A stretch of DNA of 64,000 nucleotides from Coniferiporia sulphurascens (taxonomy: Eukaryota; Basidiomycota; Agaricomycetes; Hymenochaetales; Hymenochaetaceae). The stretch covers positions 62,001-126,000 of the forward strand of contig NBBA01000023.1 in assembly GCA_002794785.1 (NCBI GenBank), given 5' to 3'. The translations under genes and the position numbers were made by a program. Shown here in pieces: positions 1 to 10,173 of the stretch (positions are counted from its first letter, which is position 1; each line of letters begins with the position of its first letter). The notes under the pieces were generated by a model that was not told the DNA's origin, searched no databases, and saw only the letters and a program-made list of their open reading frames with translations.

Positions 1-672
1 TCCTATCTTGCTCTATGTTGGCCAGCATTTTTTGGACATTCCAGAGGAGGTCGCCCACAAACTGTGTGGCCTTGACGTCAATCATCTCAGTGTTGGCATC
101 CCTGGTTTGCTGATCAAAGTCGCCCAGGGCATGGGTGAGGGAGTACATGAAGCCTGCCATGTGCTGTTCATGTTGTTGGGCGGGGGTCCTCTCGGTGTGA
201 GAGGTGACATGGCGGCAGAGGAGCGTTTCTGCCCGAGGCTTGTGCCTCCCACCTGTTGCGGGGGGGTGTGGGGGTCAACCGCCATTTCTGGGGCTGTCTC
301 ACCTGTTTCGATGGAGCCATGGATCAACCCTACCAAGGCGGCTGGGGAGCCGACTTGGGATGCTGCCCTTGATTCCGCATGCGCTTGGGCGGTGAAGTCG
401 TAGGCCGAGATCAATTGGGAGTCACCGATTACAGGGGATGGTGCCAGAATGTCCAGGGAGGAGGTCAATGGCAGGAAGCCGGTTAGGGATTCTTGTTGGG
501 GGGTGGTGGGGGCGGCCGTCCCATGCCTTGCGGCAGCAGCAGCACTGGCGGAGGCCCAGTTGGCGGCCATCTTTGCGACCCGGTCAGGATTGGCGTTGGC
601 CAATGGGGCGGGTGGGGGGTTGGTTCGGGTTGTTCGATGGAGAGTGTTCCGGTAATCGCCTGGGTTCGACAT
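1..672 (-). pseudogene. ORF1 (Gag-like) N-terminal part of TE-1, frameshifted
   Basis: Encodes the N-terminal, Pro/Ala-rich, probably disordered region of the LINE RNA-binding protein, starting MSNPGDYRNTL at 672. It matches the start of the TE-13 ORF1 (51105). The frame is lost near 185: the sister copy at 50630 has one more base in a G/C run, and after this point the reading switches from the expected helical segment (GFMYSLTRALDDF in the sister) to an unrelated frame. The expected segment is still readable in another frame at lower coordinates (FVGDLLWNVQK-like). In the family this protein packages the element RNA; this copy could not. Confidence 0.75.
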
Positions 673-730
673 GGGGGAGTTTTAGCTGCCCACACTAGTC
701 GATGGTGGTGGTTACTGGTCAAGAAGGATG
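1..730 (-). mobile_element. TE-1: 5' part of a family A LINE, runs off the left edge
   Basis: Minus-strand copy whose 5' end is complete: the complement of 721-730 gives CATCCTTCTT, the shared start of all full-length family A copies. It contains the leader (673-730) and the first third of ORF1; the rest lies outside the window. Its 5' end abuts a plus-strand reverse transcriptase remnant (731-790). No target duplication can be tested because the 3' end is not present. Confidence 0.85.
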
Positions 731-790
731 ACAGACCGGCAGGTGGCCATCGCCTTCGACAGCACCACCCTCCCTACTGCCCCCAAACCC
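731..790 (+). pseudogene. TE-2 ORF2 remnant: 60 bp of reverse transcriptase
   Basis: Reads TDRQVAIAFDSTTLPTAPKP on the plus strand, the conserved segment just before the PQGSP block of the LINE reverse transcriptase. It is the left half of the copy that TE-3 was inserted into: its last 15 bases recur at 7765-7779, where the same reading frame resumes. To the left it is cut by the 5' end of TE-1. Confidence 0.8.
776..790 (+). repeat. Target-site duplication of TE-3, left copy (15 bp)
   Basis: ACTGCCCCCAAACCC here and ACTGCTCCCAAACCC at 7765-7779 flank TE-3, differing by one C/T. A duplication of this length directly after the A-rich tail is the usual product of target-primed reverse transcription. 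Confidence 0.85.
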
Positions 791-848
791 CATCCTTCTT
801 TACCAGTAACCACCACCATCGACTAGTGCAGGCAGCTAAAACTCCCCC
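791..848 (+). promoter_or_regulatory. Conserved 5' leader of TE-3
   Basis: 58-nt leader starting CATCCTTCTT, containing CCACCACCATCGACTAG and ending CAGCTAAAACTCCCCC just before the ORF1 ATG. The same leader, with few changes, precedes TE-1, TE-4, TE-7 and TE-13, and in a more diverged form TE-17 (family B). Such short conserved 5' ends in LINEs commonly hold the internal promoter; that role is inferred, not shown. Confidence 0.55.
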
Positions 849-2887
849 ATGTTGAACCCCAGTGGATACAGGAATGCCCTACAATCGACTCAACCACCCC
901 TCCCACCTCCCTCATCGGCCAGTGCCGATGCCAACAGGGCAGCCAGGGCTGCTGCCAACTGGGTGGCCGCTGGCAACACCGCTGCCGCAATACACGGCAC
1001 GACCCCCACCCCCGCCCAAATTGACCCAGGCCTCCCGGCATTGTCCCCAGATGCTCTCTGTCTCGCTCCGTCACCCGTCATTGGAGTCTCGAACAACAAG
1101 TTCACTCACGCATTCGAACACGTCAGCCACCCCCCATCCACAGGCCCCAACCCACCCACCGGATCCAACGAGTTCGGTGAGATGGAAGAGATCCTCGAGA
1201 ACCCACACACCCCATCGCCACCGCTTACCAACAAACGCTCATCGGACAACCTCTCCCTGCACACCCCCCGACCCCGCCCGCACAACCAGTTCAAGCCGCA
1301 CACGTCAGGCTTCATGTATGCCATCTCCAGAGCGCTAGAGGACTTCGACCAGAAGACCCACCACTACAACCCCACAGAGATTGACCGGGCAGCTGCCAAG
1401 TTTGTAGGTGACCTCCTCTGGAATGTCCAACAAACCATCGCCAGTGTTATTAGGGATGAGAAGGACCCCCAGTACATCATTTCGCACAACATCGAAATGG
1501 CCTACAACATCGCAAGGGGGGGGCGGAAGCCTCCCTGCCAGCACCCTTCGCCCCAGCTCGCCCCCCACAAAGGACCCCGGCCACCGCCCCCCAACCCTCT
1601 GCCCTTACTAGGACCCCCGGAACCGCTAATGTGTCACCTGATGTGGCTGCGCTGACAAACATTGTTAAACAGCTCTCCACAGAGGTAGCATCCATCTCCC
1701 GACAAGTCTCAACCCTTGTCAACCGGCCCATGCCCCATGCCACACAGGCCCAGAAGGCCCAGGCCCCCACCGCCACCAACGCCCAGACCACTAACACCAC
1801 AGCACCAACCTCCTCCTATGCCCAGGTGGCAGCCGCCCCAGCCCCACCTACAGCCTCCAACCCCAACCCAGTTGCACCGGCTCCGGGCACAGTCTTCACA
1901 ATGGTGACCCACAAGAAGAAGAAAAAGCAATGACAGGTCCCACCCCCGCCCCTGGTCTATGCCAAGGACCCAACCCTGGTCCTAATCCTGACCGTCATCC
2001 CCAAAACTGAGCTACAGCTCCTGGCTATGCACCTCACCACCACTGCCCATGAGTTCTTTGCCTCTCTACCCACTGCTGACCAGGTCACGGTTCTCGCATC
2101 CTCGTTCAACATGAAGGGGAACCTTGTGACCTCTTTCGCCAAGCGACCCTCCTCTGCCTCACCCACCACTGACATGATCATAGACCGTCACTCAGCGGCG
2201 TTCGCAGCCCATATGCGCAACAGGTGCCTATCCGCGACAGCCGATCAAATATCCGCCCAGTTCACCCTCACCCCAGTCCGGGTCTGCCCCCGGTCCACCC
2301 TCCGCATCTCCATGGTGCCATGTGTGGACTATCTTTTCGGTCAGAATGGCCACACCATCTCCCCAAAGGCCCTAATGGCCGAAATCCAGAACAACCCGGC
2401 ACTCCGCACCCTCGATTTCGTAGTCGACCCCCACTTTGCAGCCACAGAGGACCACCTTCCAACCCTCCAGAAGTGCCCCGTGGCTTTCTCCTTCTCCGAC
2501 CCTGATGGATCAATTCATGCGCAGCTCCTCAAGCGCCCATGTGTATGGCTGTTCGGTGCCTCCCTCTCCCTCTCCGTCCCTCCCTATCGCCCCAGCCTCA
2601 CACAATGTGAATGCTGCTAGGGCCTAGGCCATGGAACGAAAGGCTGCCGCACCCAGCCATGCTGCGCCGACTGCAGAGGGGGTCATCTAACCCACAACCA
2701 TTGTAAGTTGTGTGCATCCTGCGCCACCAAAGCCATTGAGGGCGACCACTGCCCTCACCCTCACTATTGCACAAACTGCAAAGGCGACCACCATGCCACC
2801 CTCCCTCAATGTCCCAAGAAATGGCACTACCGCCAGATTCTGGAGGCCGTTGAGGGGCCCGATGATGAACACATGGAGGACCAATGA
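849..2887 (+). pseudogene. ORF1 (Gag-like zinc-knuckle protein) of TE-3
   Basis: About 680 codons from ATG 849, directly after the conserved leader. Order: Pro-rich N-terminus; helical segment with FVGDLLWNVQQTI (about 1405); Lys-rich patch THKKKKK (about 1910); central domain with FNMKGNLVTSFAKRPS and the MVPCVDYLFGQNGHTI block; C-terminal zinc knuckles including a CX2CX3HX6C type (CTNCKGDHHATLPQC). Breaks: a one-base frameshift in the G run near 1517-1523, a TGA at 1931 and a TAG at 2618 where sister copies have CAG within the first knuckle. Its stop overlaps the ORF2 start as ATGA (2884-2887). In the family the protein coats the element RNA; this copy is non-functional. Confidence 0.85.
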
Positions 2888-5800
2888 ATAGAGACATTTC
2901 TATTCTTCAGTGGAATGCCACCTGCTCCTTAGCCGCGGTCCATTCCCTCATTCCAATCCTTACCACTGACCCATCCCCACCCACCATCATTCTGATTCAG
3001 GAGCCCCCCTGGTACCAAATCGGTCTCCAACCATCACTCACTGACCCGACCGGCACGCTGGTACTCAATGTCCCATCCCTCCCAGGATACACAGCCGTTC
3101 TTCCCCCAGCCACCCAGCCAAGGGTTGTCATGTATGTATCCCGGGCCATCCCATCAACCACCTGGTCAGTCTTAGGTGCTGTATCCTCCAGCACCGATGT
3201 CCTCACCATCAAAATCCGCTCACATCTGACGATCTGCCTATGCAACTATTATGGTATGCATGTGCCAGACCGCACCACTGCCACCCCCCTCTACCCCAGT
3301 GAGTCTTTCCTTTTTACAATCCCACTGGCTTTGGCCTCCACTCTCTTGGTGGCGGGCAACTTCAACCATCGCCACCATTCATGGTCTGAACTCCTTGCTA
3401 CATGGCAGGAGGACTTGAGAGTGCAACCTCTTGATGACTTCTTCCAGGAGCATGGCCTTGCACCAGCTCACCTCCCGGACTCTGACTCTAGGCCCATCGA
3501 CAACTGTCGATGGTGCCCAATTGACATGATCTGGTCCCCACCTGCGATCAACCCCGACACAATCCTAGACTTGGGCACCTCAACCACTTCTGTGCTGTCT
3601 GACCACACCATGCTACATTGGTCCCTGCCGTCCCGGCCCCCACCTCCTACTGTCAAAACCTGCCGGCTAACACCAGCCAACAAGGAGGAGTGGACCGACA
3701 TCACCTTTCCACTCCTCAAAGCTGCCTTCCTACAACAGGCGGTCAACACCCTCACCCTCGATATCAAAGCGCAGGCAGTAGTCGACTCCATGATTGCCAC
3801 CCTCACCCCTTTCACCAGAATCAGCAAGCCGTCCAAAACTGAGGTCCCCTGGTGGACCCCAACCTGCAAATCGCTCCTCCAGGTGATCTCAGTGGCCCCC
3901 ACCCCCCTTCAGCGGTCAGTAGCCTGCCATGCATTTAAGTGAGGCATTCGGGCAGCAAAGCGGCACTTTTATGTCGAACAGGCAGACCAAGCAGATGCCT
4001 CTAACATCTGGGGCTGGGCCAAACGAGGCCTCGGCAACTGCCCTACACCAATCCCCTCGCTCAAAAAGTGTGACAGCTCCTTCACCCAATCGGACAACAA
4101 GAAAGGTGAGCTCTTCCACACTACCTTCTTCACACCCCCGCCACCCCAACAAGTGGCTGACACTCCGCCACCCCCCCCCCAAACGGCTGCCCCACCCATT
4201 CTCCTCACGGAGCTTACAGGGGCACTGTCCGACACCTCCAACTTGTTGGCCCCAGGCCTCTTGGGGATCGGATACCGCCCTCTCAAATGGGTAGTAGACG
4301 CTTACCCCAAGGAGATCCTTGCCCTTTTCAACGACTGCCTGCACATGGGGCACCACCCTAAGTGCTGGTGGGCAGCAAAAGTGGTAATGCTCCAGAAGCC
4401 AAACAAGAAGGACCCCTTCTCGCCGCGCTCATATCGGCCCATTACCCTCAAGGAGACCTTAGGGAAACTCCTCGAAAAGATTATAGCTAACTGGCTCCAG
4501 TTCCTCACTAACACGAGAGATTGGCTGCCACCTAACCAATACAGGGGGCATCAAGGACATTCTGTCTATGATGCTGCCCAGCACCTTCTACAAATGGCGG
4601 AGCGTGCCCACGCCGAGGGCCGTGTATGCTCGATCCTAGCGGTCGACATACAGGGATTCTTCGACTCGGTACACCCACAAATCCTCCACCGGCAGCTGTT
4701 GGACCTCCAGTGCCCACCAGACATGGCAGACTGGTGCTTGTCCTTCATGACGGATCGGCAGGTGGCTATCGCTTTTGATGGCACCACCCTTCCAACAGCC
4801 CAGAAACCTGACCTCAGCACCCCCCAAGGGTCACCGGTATCCCCGATCCTCTCAACCATATTTGCAGGCGTGGTCCTCCGGAAATTTCATCAAACCGGCA
4901 CCACCGCCCTCGCATATGTCAATGACCACCTCCTAGTGTGCGTTGGACCCAGCATGGCATCCAACTGCCAGCAACTGTCTAACGCCTACCACCAACTCAA
5001 CGCCCACTTTGGCACCATTGGCCTCAACATCGAAGCCACAAAAACAGAGTGCCTTCACTTCCACCCACCCTGACGTCGTTCAGCCGCCTATACCGACTGG
5101 GACACTGCCGGAGTTTGGGTCGCCCCCAACACGCTTATCCGACCCTCTATCCCACTCCATTGGCTGGGAATATGGTGGGACCCCGCCCTCACCTTCAAGG
5201 CCCACGTGGAGCATATGCGCTCCAAGGGCCTCTCCACACTAGCTGCCCTCCACATACTAGGCAACACTGAACGCAGAATCTCGGCCCTCCTCCTCCGTCA
5301 ACTATACACCGCCTGCATCCACTCCGTCCTAACATGGGGCACACCGGTATGGTACCATGGCCAACACCAAAAAACACTAGTAAGCTGCCTGCAGACTGTG
5401 CAAAACACGGCATGCAGATGGATTCTGGGCATCTACAAAGGCGCCTCCCCCTTCTCCACAAATTTCCTTTGTTCCCTCCCCCCTCTCTCTTATTACTTTG
5501 AGTATGCTAAGACCCTCCATTCTCTGTGCCTCTGGTGCACCCTGCACTCCGTCGGTAGAAAACGCTACTATAAAACAGTAACTAACCACCCCTTTTCCAC
5601 TTCTCTGCAGGTCCGGGTCCCCTGGGTTCAGCCAGTTCCTGCATACACTCATCCCCCATGGACAGATCCTCTGGCATTTATGAATGGAAGAGTCTCGTTT
5701 GCCACTCCTATCACTCTGGTCAGCAAGGACACCTGCAAGGAATTTGTGGGTGCTGCTCTCTCCCTGAGCTCCCTCCCCACCTCCAGGTCTTCACCAATGG

Positions 5801-6776
5801 CTCATGCATCGGGTCAAAATCTGGTTCAGCCATCTGCACCATGAAGGGCCTTACCCGCCTCAAATCCCGCCGGCTGGCCTCCCCCACCAGCGCAACAGCA
5901 ACAGACGTGGAAATCTTTTCCCTCACCTCCACACCAAGCTGGGCTGCACACCACCTACGGGAGCTTCTGCCTGTCGCATCCGACATCTTTTTCTTGTCGG
6001 ATTCACTGATGGCACTCCACCTGATCCACACATGGGCACCAGTCCCAGGTGTGCACCTCCTCCACCAATGGAAGGCAGGGGTCCAGACTCTATTGGACTC
6101 ATACCCGGACCTCTCCGTTCATTTCGTATGGTGCCCGGGTCACTCTGACATCCCCGGGAATGAATGGGCAGACCATGAGGCGAAGTTCATGATGAACCTA
6201 CCCCCATCTTCCCTTGCTCCCTCCACCTCAGCACTGAAAGAGACTGCTGTCAACACACTCATGGAACATTGGTCCCTCTCACTGGCCTGCCCGCTCGCCT
6301 CAACAGCTGACAAATACTTGGCCGTCAGTGGGGCCCCTTCCTGCCACCCCTGAAAGCTCATCATGCAGTTGGTGGACCACCCTCGCCATGAACTCTCCGC
6401 AGTTGCTCAGGTCCTCTGCCGCGCTGGTCCCTATGGGGGCTACTGGCTGAGCTTTGACTCAGCCTACCAGCACAGGCACGGCCTGATCTCACACTGCAGA
6501 TGGCACAACCACCCACCCTGGCCGGCCCAGTCGACCACCCATGTACTAGGTGGCTGCAAGACTTTCAGACCATGGATCCGTAGGGTCTGGCCCCCCATGA
6601 ACCACTTCCCACCCACCACACCGAGTGGGCGGACGAAAACTGCCTCCAGGTTTTGCGCCGTTGGCTGAAGCTGATGGGGCACCTTAACCGCCTGTCCGAC
6701 TGTACCTCCACCACCATCCGCCTGGCCTTTGCCACAATGGAGCTGGAGGGACACCCAACCAACAAAGATATGGACT

Positions 6777-6781
6777 TGGAC
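6777..6781 (+). repeat. 5-bp target duplication of the solo LTR (left)
   Basis: TGGAC here and at 7340-7344. Intact sister copies read ATGGACTTGGACCTCCT across this point, so removal of 6782-7344 restores the LINE coding sequence. Confidence 0.88.
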
Positions 6782-7339
6782 TGTTAAGCTCAACGGTTAC
6801 GCGGTGATCGACATCGGGGCTTCCTGATCATCAGAACGGATGGTACGGCAACGGGGCTTCCTAGATGTCGTAAGTCGAGGGTGATCATCGATGGGGCTTC
6901 CCGATCGGCGATGTGGACGCAGTAGGCTTCTTATAGTAAGTCGGGTTACGACGAAGCGACTAATGGCCAAGTGGCACACAGTGGACTGGTGGTAGCAGAT
7001 AATGGGCTTGTATGAACAAAGAGCACAAGCTTAGGGCTTGTGCTACTGAAGTTACATGCTTATATGCTACTCTATGTGTTTGTTACTGTAGCGACTTGGT
7101 TAGGTGTGTTTACCAGACTATGGAAGGTCATGGAAACTCAAGGAAGGCCTTGGTAATACAAGTACGGTGATCAGTAAGCAAAGCACGTCATGATGGTGCA
7201 AGAAGGCGTCATCATGGCATCTTATGGTGCAAGGCGAATAAGGATGAGTAAGGCAGAGAAATGGGAGAGTTGTGCTGACTGATGATGACAAAGAGGAAGT
7301 GAGTCAGTGCATAAGGGAAAGTAAAGGAAAATTGTAACA
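6782..7339 (+). mobile_element. Solo LTR, 558 bp, TGTTA...TAACA
   Basis: Insert with ends TGTTAAG and GTAACA (TG...CA termini in a short inverted repeat) and a 5-bp target duplication, the signature of an LTR retrotransposon (Ty1/copia or Ty3/gypsy type). No internal coding region remains, so it is a solo LTR left after LTR-LTR recombination. A motif GGGGCTTCC recurs three times (6816, 6853, 6893), possibly U3 repeats. It shares TGGAAACTCAAGGAAGG (7131-7147) with the LTR-type element at 29484-30834, though not at the same offset. Orientation cannot be fixed. Confidence 0.85.
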
Positions 7340-7452
7340 TGGACCTCCTCTGGGACTACATGAGTCGTATGCTTGGAACCCATACCCAGGACCCGGACCC
7401 GGCTCTTTTGGAGCTCTCAGGTGCGCTTCCTCCCTTTTCCTCTGATCTATGA

Positions 7453-7764
7453 CTGCCTTTCGGACTCTCCTGCATATGTCCTGGCTGGCGCTCTTGCCCT
7501 CCCTTTCCAATTCTAAGCTACCCCTTATTGCCTGATGTCGTCCGTTTGGCATGGCCATAGTGATACATATTCCTCCCTCTCTTCTTGTACTTACTAATAG
7601 GGGCCCTCCCCACTCTGGCACCCTTTGGGGAGCAGGGCCCCCACCCAGTTTCATGCGTTGTGCGATGATGGGCGCCTCTGTTGTTATGTAGTTAGGGCCC
7701 CCCCTTTGGGGGGGCAGCTTGTAATTATGTAATACTGCAGGAATAATTTTAAAAAAAAAAAAAA
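7453..7764 (+). other. TE-3 3' UTR, GC hairpin and A-rich tail
   Basis: Non-coding 3' end. At 7697-7715 GCCCCCCC and GGGGGGGC face each other across a TTT loop, followed by AGCTTGTAATTATGTAATAC and CAGGAATAAT, then A14. This arrangement recurs in every family A copy, so it is probably the structure recognised by the reverse transcriptase at initiation (inference). 7453-7690 shows no other feature. Confidence 0.75.
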
Positions 7765-7779
7765 ACTGCTCCCAAACCC
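7765..7779 (+). repeat. Target-site duplication of TE-3, right copy
   Basis: ACTGCTCCCAAACCC, matching 776-790 with one C/T difference. The TE-2 reverse transcriptase reading frame resumes here. Confidence 0.85.
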
Positions 7780-9849
7780 GACTTCAGCACCCCCCAGGGT
7801 TCACCAGTCTCCCCCATCCTGTCAACTATATTTGCAGGGGTAGTCCTCCAGCGCTTCCACCAAGCCGGCACTACCACGCTGGCATATGTTGACGACCACT
7901 TACTCATCTGCGTAGGTCCCTCAGTGGCATCCAACTGCCACACGCTTGCCTGTGCCTACCAACAACTCGACACCCTCTTTGGCACCATCGGTCTCAACAT
8001 CGAAGCCGCCAAGACAGAGTGCCTCCATTTTCACCCTCCTTGGTGACGAAATGGCTACGAAGGCTGGGACACCGCTGGGGTCCAGGTCGACCCCGACACC
8101 CTGATCTGCCCCTCAATCCCACTGCGATGGCTGGGGATATGGTGGGACCTGGGCCTCTCCTTCAAACCCCACATCGAGCATATGTGCTCCAAGGGGCTGT
8201 CCATGCTCGCCGCCCTCCGCATTCTGGGCAACACCCAATGTGGAATATCAGCCCTCCTCCTCCGCAGCCTTTATACCTCCTGTGTGCGCTCAGTCCTTTC
8301 ATGGGGAGCACCAGTATGGTACCATGGCCACTGCCAAAAAACCCTGGTAAACCACCTTCAGACCGTACAAAATGCGGCCTGTCGCTGGATCCTGGGCATC
8401 TTTAAAGGCGCCTCCCCCCACTCCACTAATTTTCTTTGCTCAGTTCCCCCTCTTTCTTTCTATTTCGAATATATAAAGACTACCCATTCCCTTCGCCTCT
8501 GGCACACCCCCCACTCTATTGGCCGCAAATTATTTAAAAATGTAGCTAACAGACCTTTCTCCCTTTCTTTGCAGGTCCAGGCCCCCCAGGTTCAACAAGT
8601 TCCTGCATACACGCATCCCCCATGGACAGATCCCCTGGCCTTCACTCAGGGCCGGGTACACTTCACCCCCCCCACCCCAGTCAGCGCCAACATGTGGAAG
8701 GCATATGTAACAGCTGCATGCCAACTAGGCTCCACCCCCCATGTCCAGGTATTCACAGACGGCTCCCGCATCGACAATAAGTCGGGCTCGGCCATCTGCG
8801 GCATGCTCGGCCACACCCAACTCCGGTCCTGCCGACTGGAGTCCCCCACCTGCGCCACAGCCACAGACGCCGAGGAATTCTCCCTTGCCACGGCCCCGGG
8901 CTGGGTAGCACGCCGCCTCCCGGTGCAACTGCGGGTCGCATCGGACATTTTCTTTCTGTCCGATTCACTGACCGCTCTCCACCTTTTCCGCACATGGGCG
9001 GCTGCCCCAGGCGCCCATCTCCTCCACATTTGGAAAGCAGGTGTGGAGACTCTGCTGGACTCGTACCCCCAGCTCACCATTCACTTTGTATGGTGCCCCG
9101 GCCACTCGGACATCCCCAGAAATGAATGGGCTGACACAGAAGTGAAGCTGGCGACAGAGCTCCCCCCATCCGACCTCAAACCCTCCATCTCTGCACTAAA
9201 AGAAACCACTGTCAACACACTCATGGAGAGATGGTCCTTTTCGCTAGCCCACCCTCTCGCCTCAACTACCAACAAATACCTGGCAGTCCACGGCCTCCCA
9301 TCACACCGACCCAGGAATCTACTCATGCATTCGGCCGACCACCCTCGCAGCAAGCTAACTGCAGTCGTGCAGGTCCTCTGCCACGCTGGTCCCTATGGGG
9401 GCTACTGGCTGAGCTTTGACTCAGCCTACCGTCACAGGCATGGCCTGATCTCACACTGCAGGTGGCATAACCACCCCCCATGGCCTGCACAGTCGACCAC
9501 CCACATCCTGGGCGGCTGTAGCACTTTCCACCCGTGGATATGACGTGTGTGGCCACCACGAGACCCTCTTCCAGCCCACCACTCAGAGTGGGCTGATGAA
9601 AACCGCCTCCCGGTTCTGCACTGTTGGCTAAAGCTGACAGGGCACCTCAACCGCTTCTCAGACCATGCCGTGGGCACCATCCAACTCTCTTTTGCAGTGA
9701 TGGACCTAGATGGCCACCCTACCAACAAGGATATGGACCTGGACCTCCTATGGGAATACATGCATTGTATGCTCGGACACCAAACTCGGGACCTGGACCC
9801 AGCCCTTTTGGAGCTATCAGGTATACTCCCCCCCTTCCCGCTTGAATAG
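7765..9849 (+). pseudogene. ORF2 C-terminal half of TE-2 (RT palm, thumb, RNase H)
   Basis: One long reading frame with only two stops, TGA at 8044 and TGA at 9541, both at Arg CGA positions of sister copies. It contains TPQGSPVSPILSTIF, an intact RT active site AYVDDHLLICVG, the thumb (LGIWWD, CSKGLSMLAALRILGNTQ), RNase H with its acidic residues (FTDGSRID, DAEEFSLATA, FLSDSLTALHLF, WCPGHSDIPRNEWAD) and the terminal segment HGLISHCRWHNHPPWPAQ...ILGGC, which may bind metal. Among the best-preserved ORF2 halves here. Inactive because its N-terminal half and both stops prevent a full protein. Confidence 0.88.
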
Positions 9850-10173
9850 AGCCTGCCCTTCAGATTCCTCTGGATATGTCTTGGCCGGCACTCTCACCTC
9901 CCCTTTCCACTTCTAAGCTTCTTACTGTTACCTGCCTTTACCAGCTTGGTTTGTTCATAGCAATATGTATCCCTCCTTCTCCTGTTGTCTCTCACTCAAT
10001 AGGGGTTCTACACATGCTGGCACCCTTCGGGGAGCAGAGCCCCCACCCAGTTTTGTGCAATGCGCAATGATGGGTGCCTCCGTTGTTATGTAGTTAGGGC
10101 CCCCCCTTCAGGGGGGCAGCTTGTAATTATGTAATACTGCAGGAATAATAATTTAAAAAAAAAAAAAAAAAAA

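Larger units (their letters stand above)
2884..7452 (+). pseudogene. ORF2 polyprotein (endonuclease-RT-RNase H) of TE-3
   Basis: Starts MNRDISILQWN at 2884. APE-type endonuclease motifs: LIQEPPWYQIG, NYYGMHVPD, VAGNFNHRHHSW (normally GDFN), CPIDMIW, LSDHTML. The reverse transcriptase follows (LKWVVDAYP, PITLKETLGKLLEKII, PPNQYRGHQGHS, AVDIQGFFDSVHP, TPQGSPVSPIL); its active-site block reads AYVNDH, so one catalytic Asp of YVDD is Asn. Then thumb, RNase H (TNGSCIG, DVEIFSL, FLSDSLMAL, WCPGHSDIPGNEWAD) and the C-terminal HGLISHCRWHNHPPW segment. Stops at 3940, 5071 and 6351 are all TGA where sisters have CGA; frameshifts lie near 5778 and 6595. A solo LTR splits the last codons at 6782. Not functional. 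Confidence 0.88.
791..7764 (+). mobile_element. TE-3: full-length family A LINE with a solo LTR inside
   Basis: Complete non-LTR retrotransposon: leader 791-848, ORF1 849-2887, ORF2 2884-7452, 3' UTR with hairpin 7453-7742, A-rich tail to 7764, and 15-bp target duplications on both sides. Without the solo LTR (6782-7339 plus its 5-bp duplication) it is about 6.4 kb. It is inserted in the reverse transcriptase of TE-2. The single mismatch between the duplications points to a fairly recent insertion, yet the copy carries several frameshifts and stops, so it was probably mobilised in trans or decayed through C-to-T mutation. Confidence 0.9.
7765..10173 (+). mobile_element. TE-2: 3' part of a family A LINE, host of TE-3
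   Basis: Continues from the 731-790 remnant: second half of ORF2, 3' UTR (9850-10141) with a GCCCCCCC/GGGGGGC hairpin at 10099-10117, and a tail of about 20 A ending at 10173. The tail directly abuts minus-strand TE-4 in the middle of its reverse transcriptase, which suggests that TE-2 was itself inserted into TE-4; the other half of TE-4 would lie left of the window. Confidence 0.85.

Noticed and set aside
8..403. Long open frames antisense to LINE ORFs throughout the window (for example 8-403 plus, 26137-26859 plus, 52066-52863 minus)
   Set aside because: They mirror the GC-rich codon pattern of the real ORFs on the other strand, have no domain resemblance and cross element junctions.
1506..1533. 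Programmed frameshift in the G run of TE-3 ORF1
   Set aside because: Other family A copies read through this region in one frame (TE-4: NIARGGAEASLP), so it is a simple one-base indel in a homopolymer.
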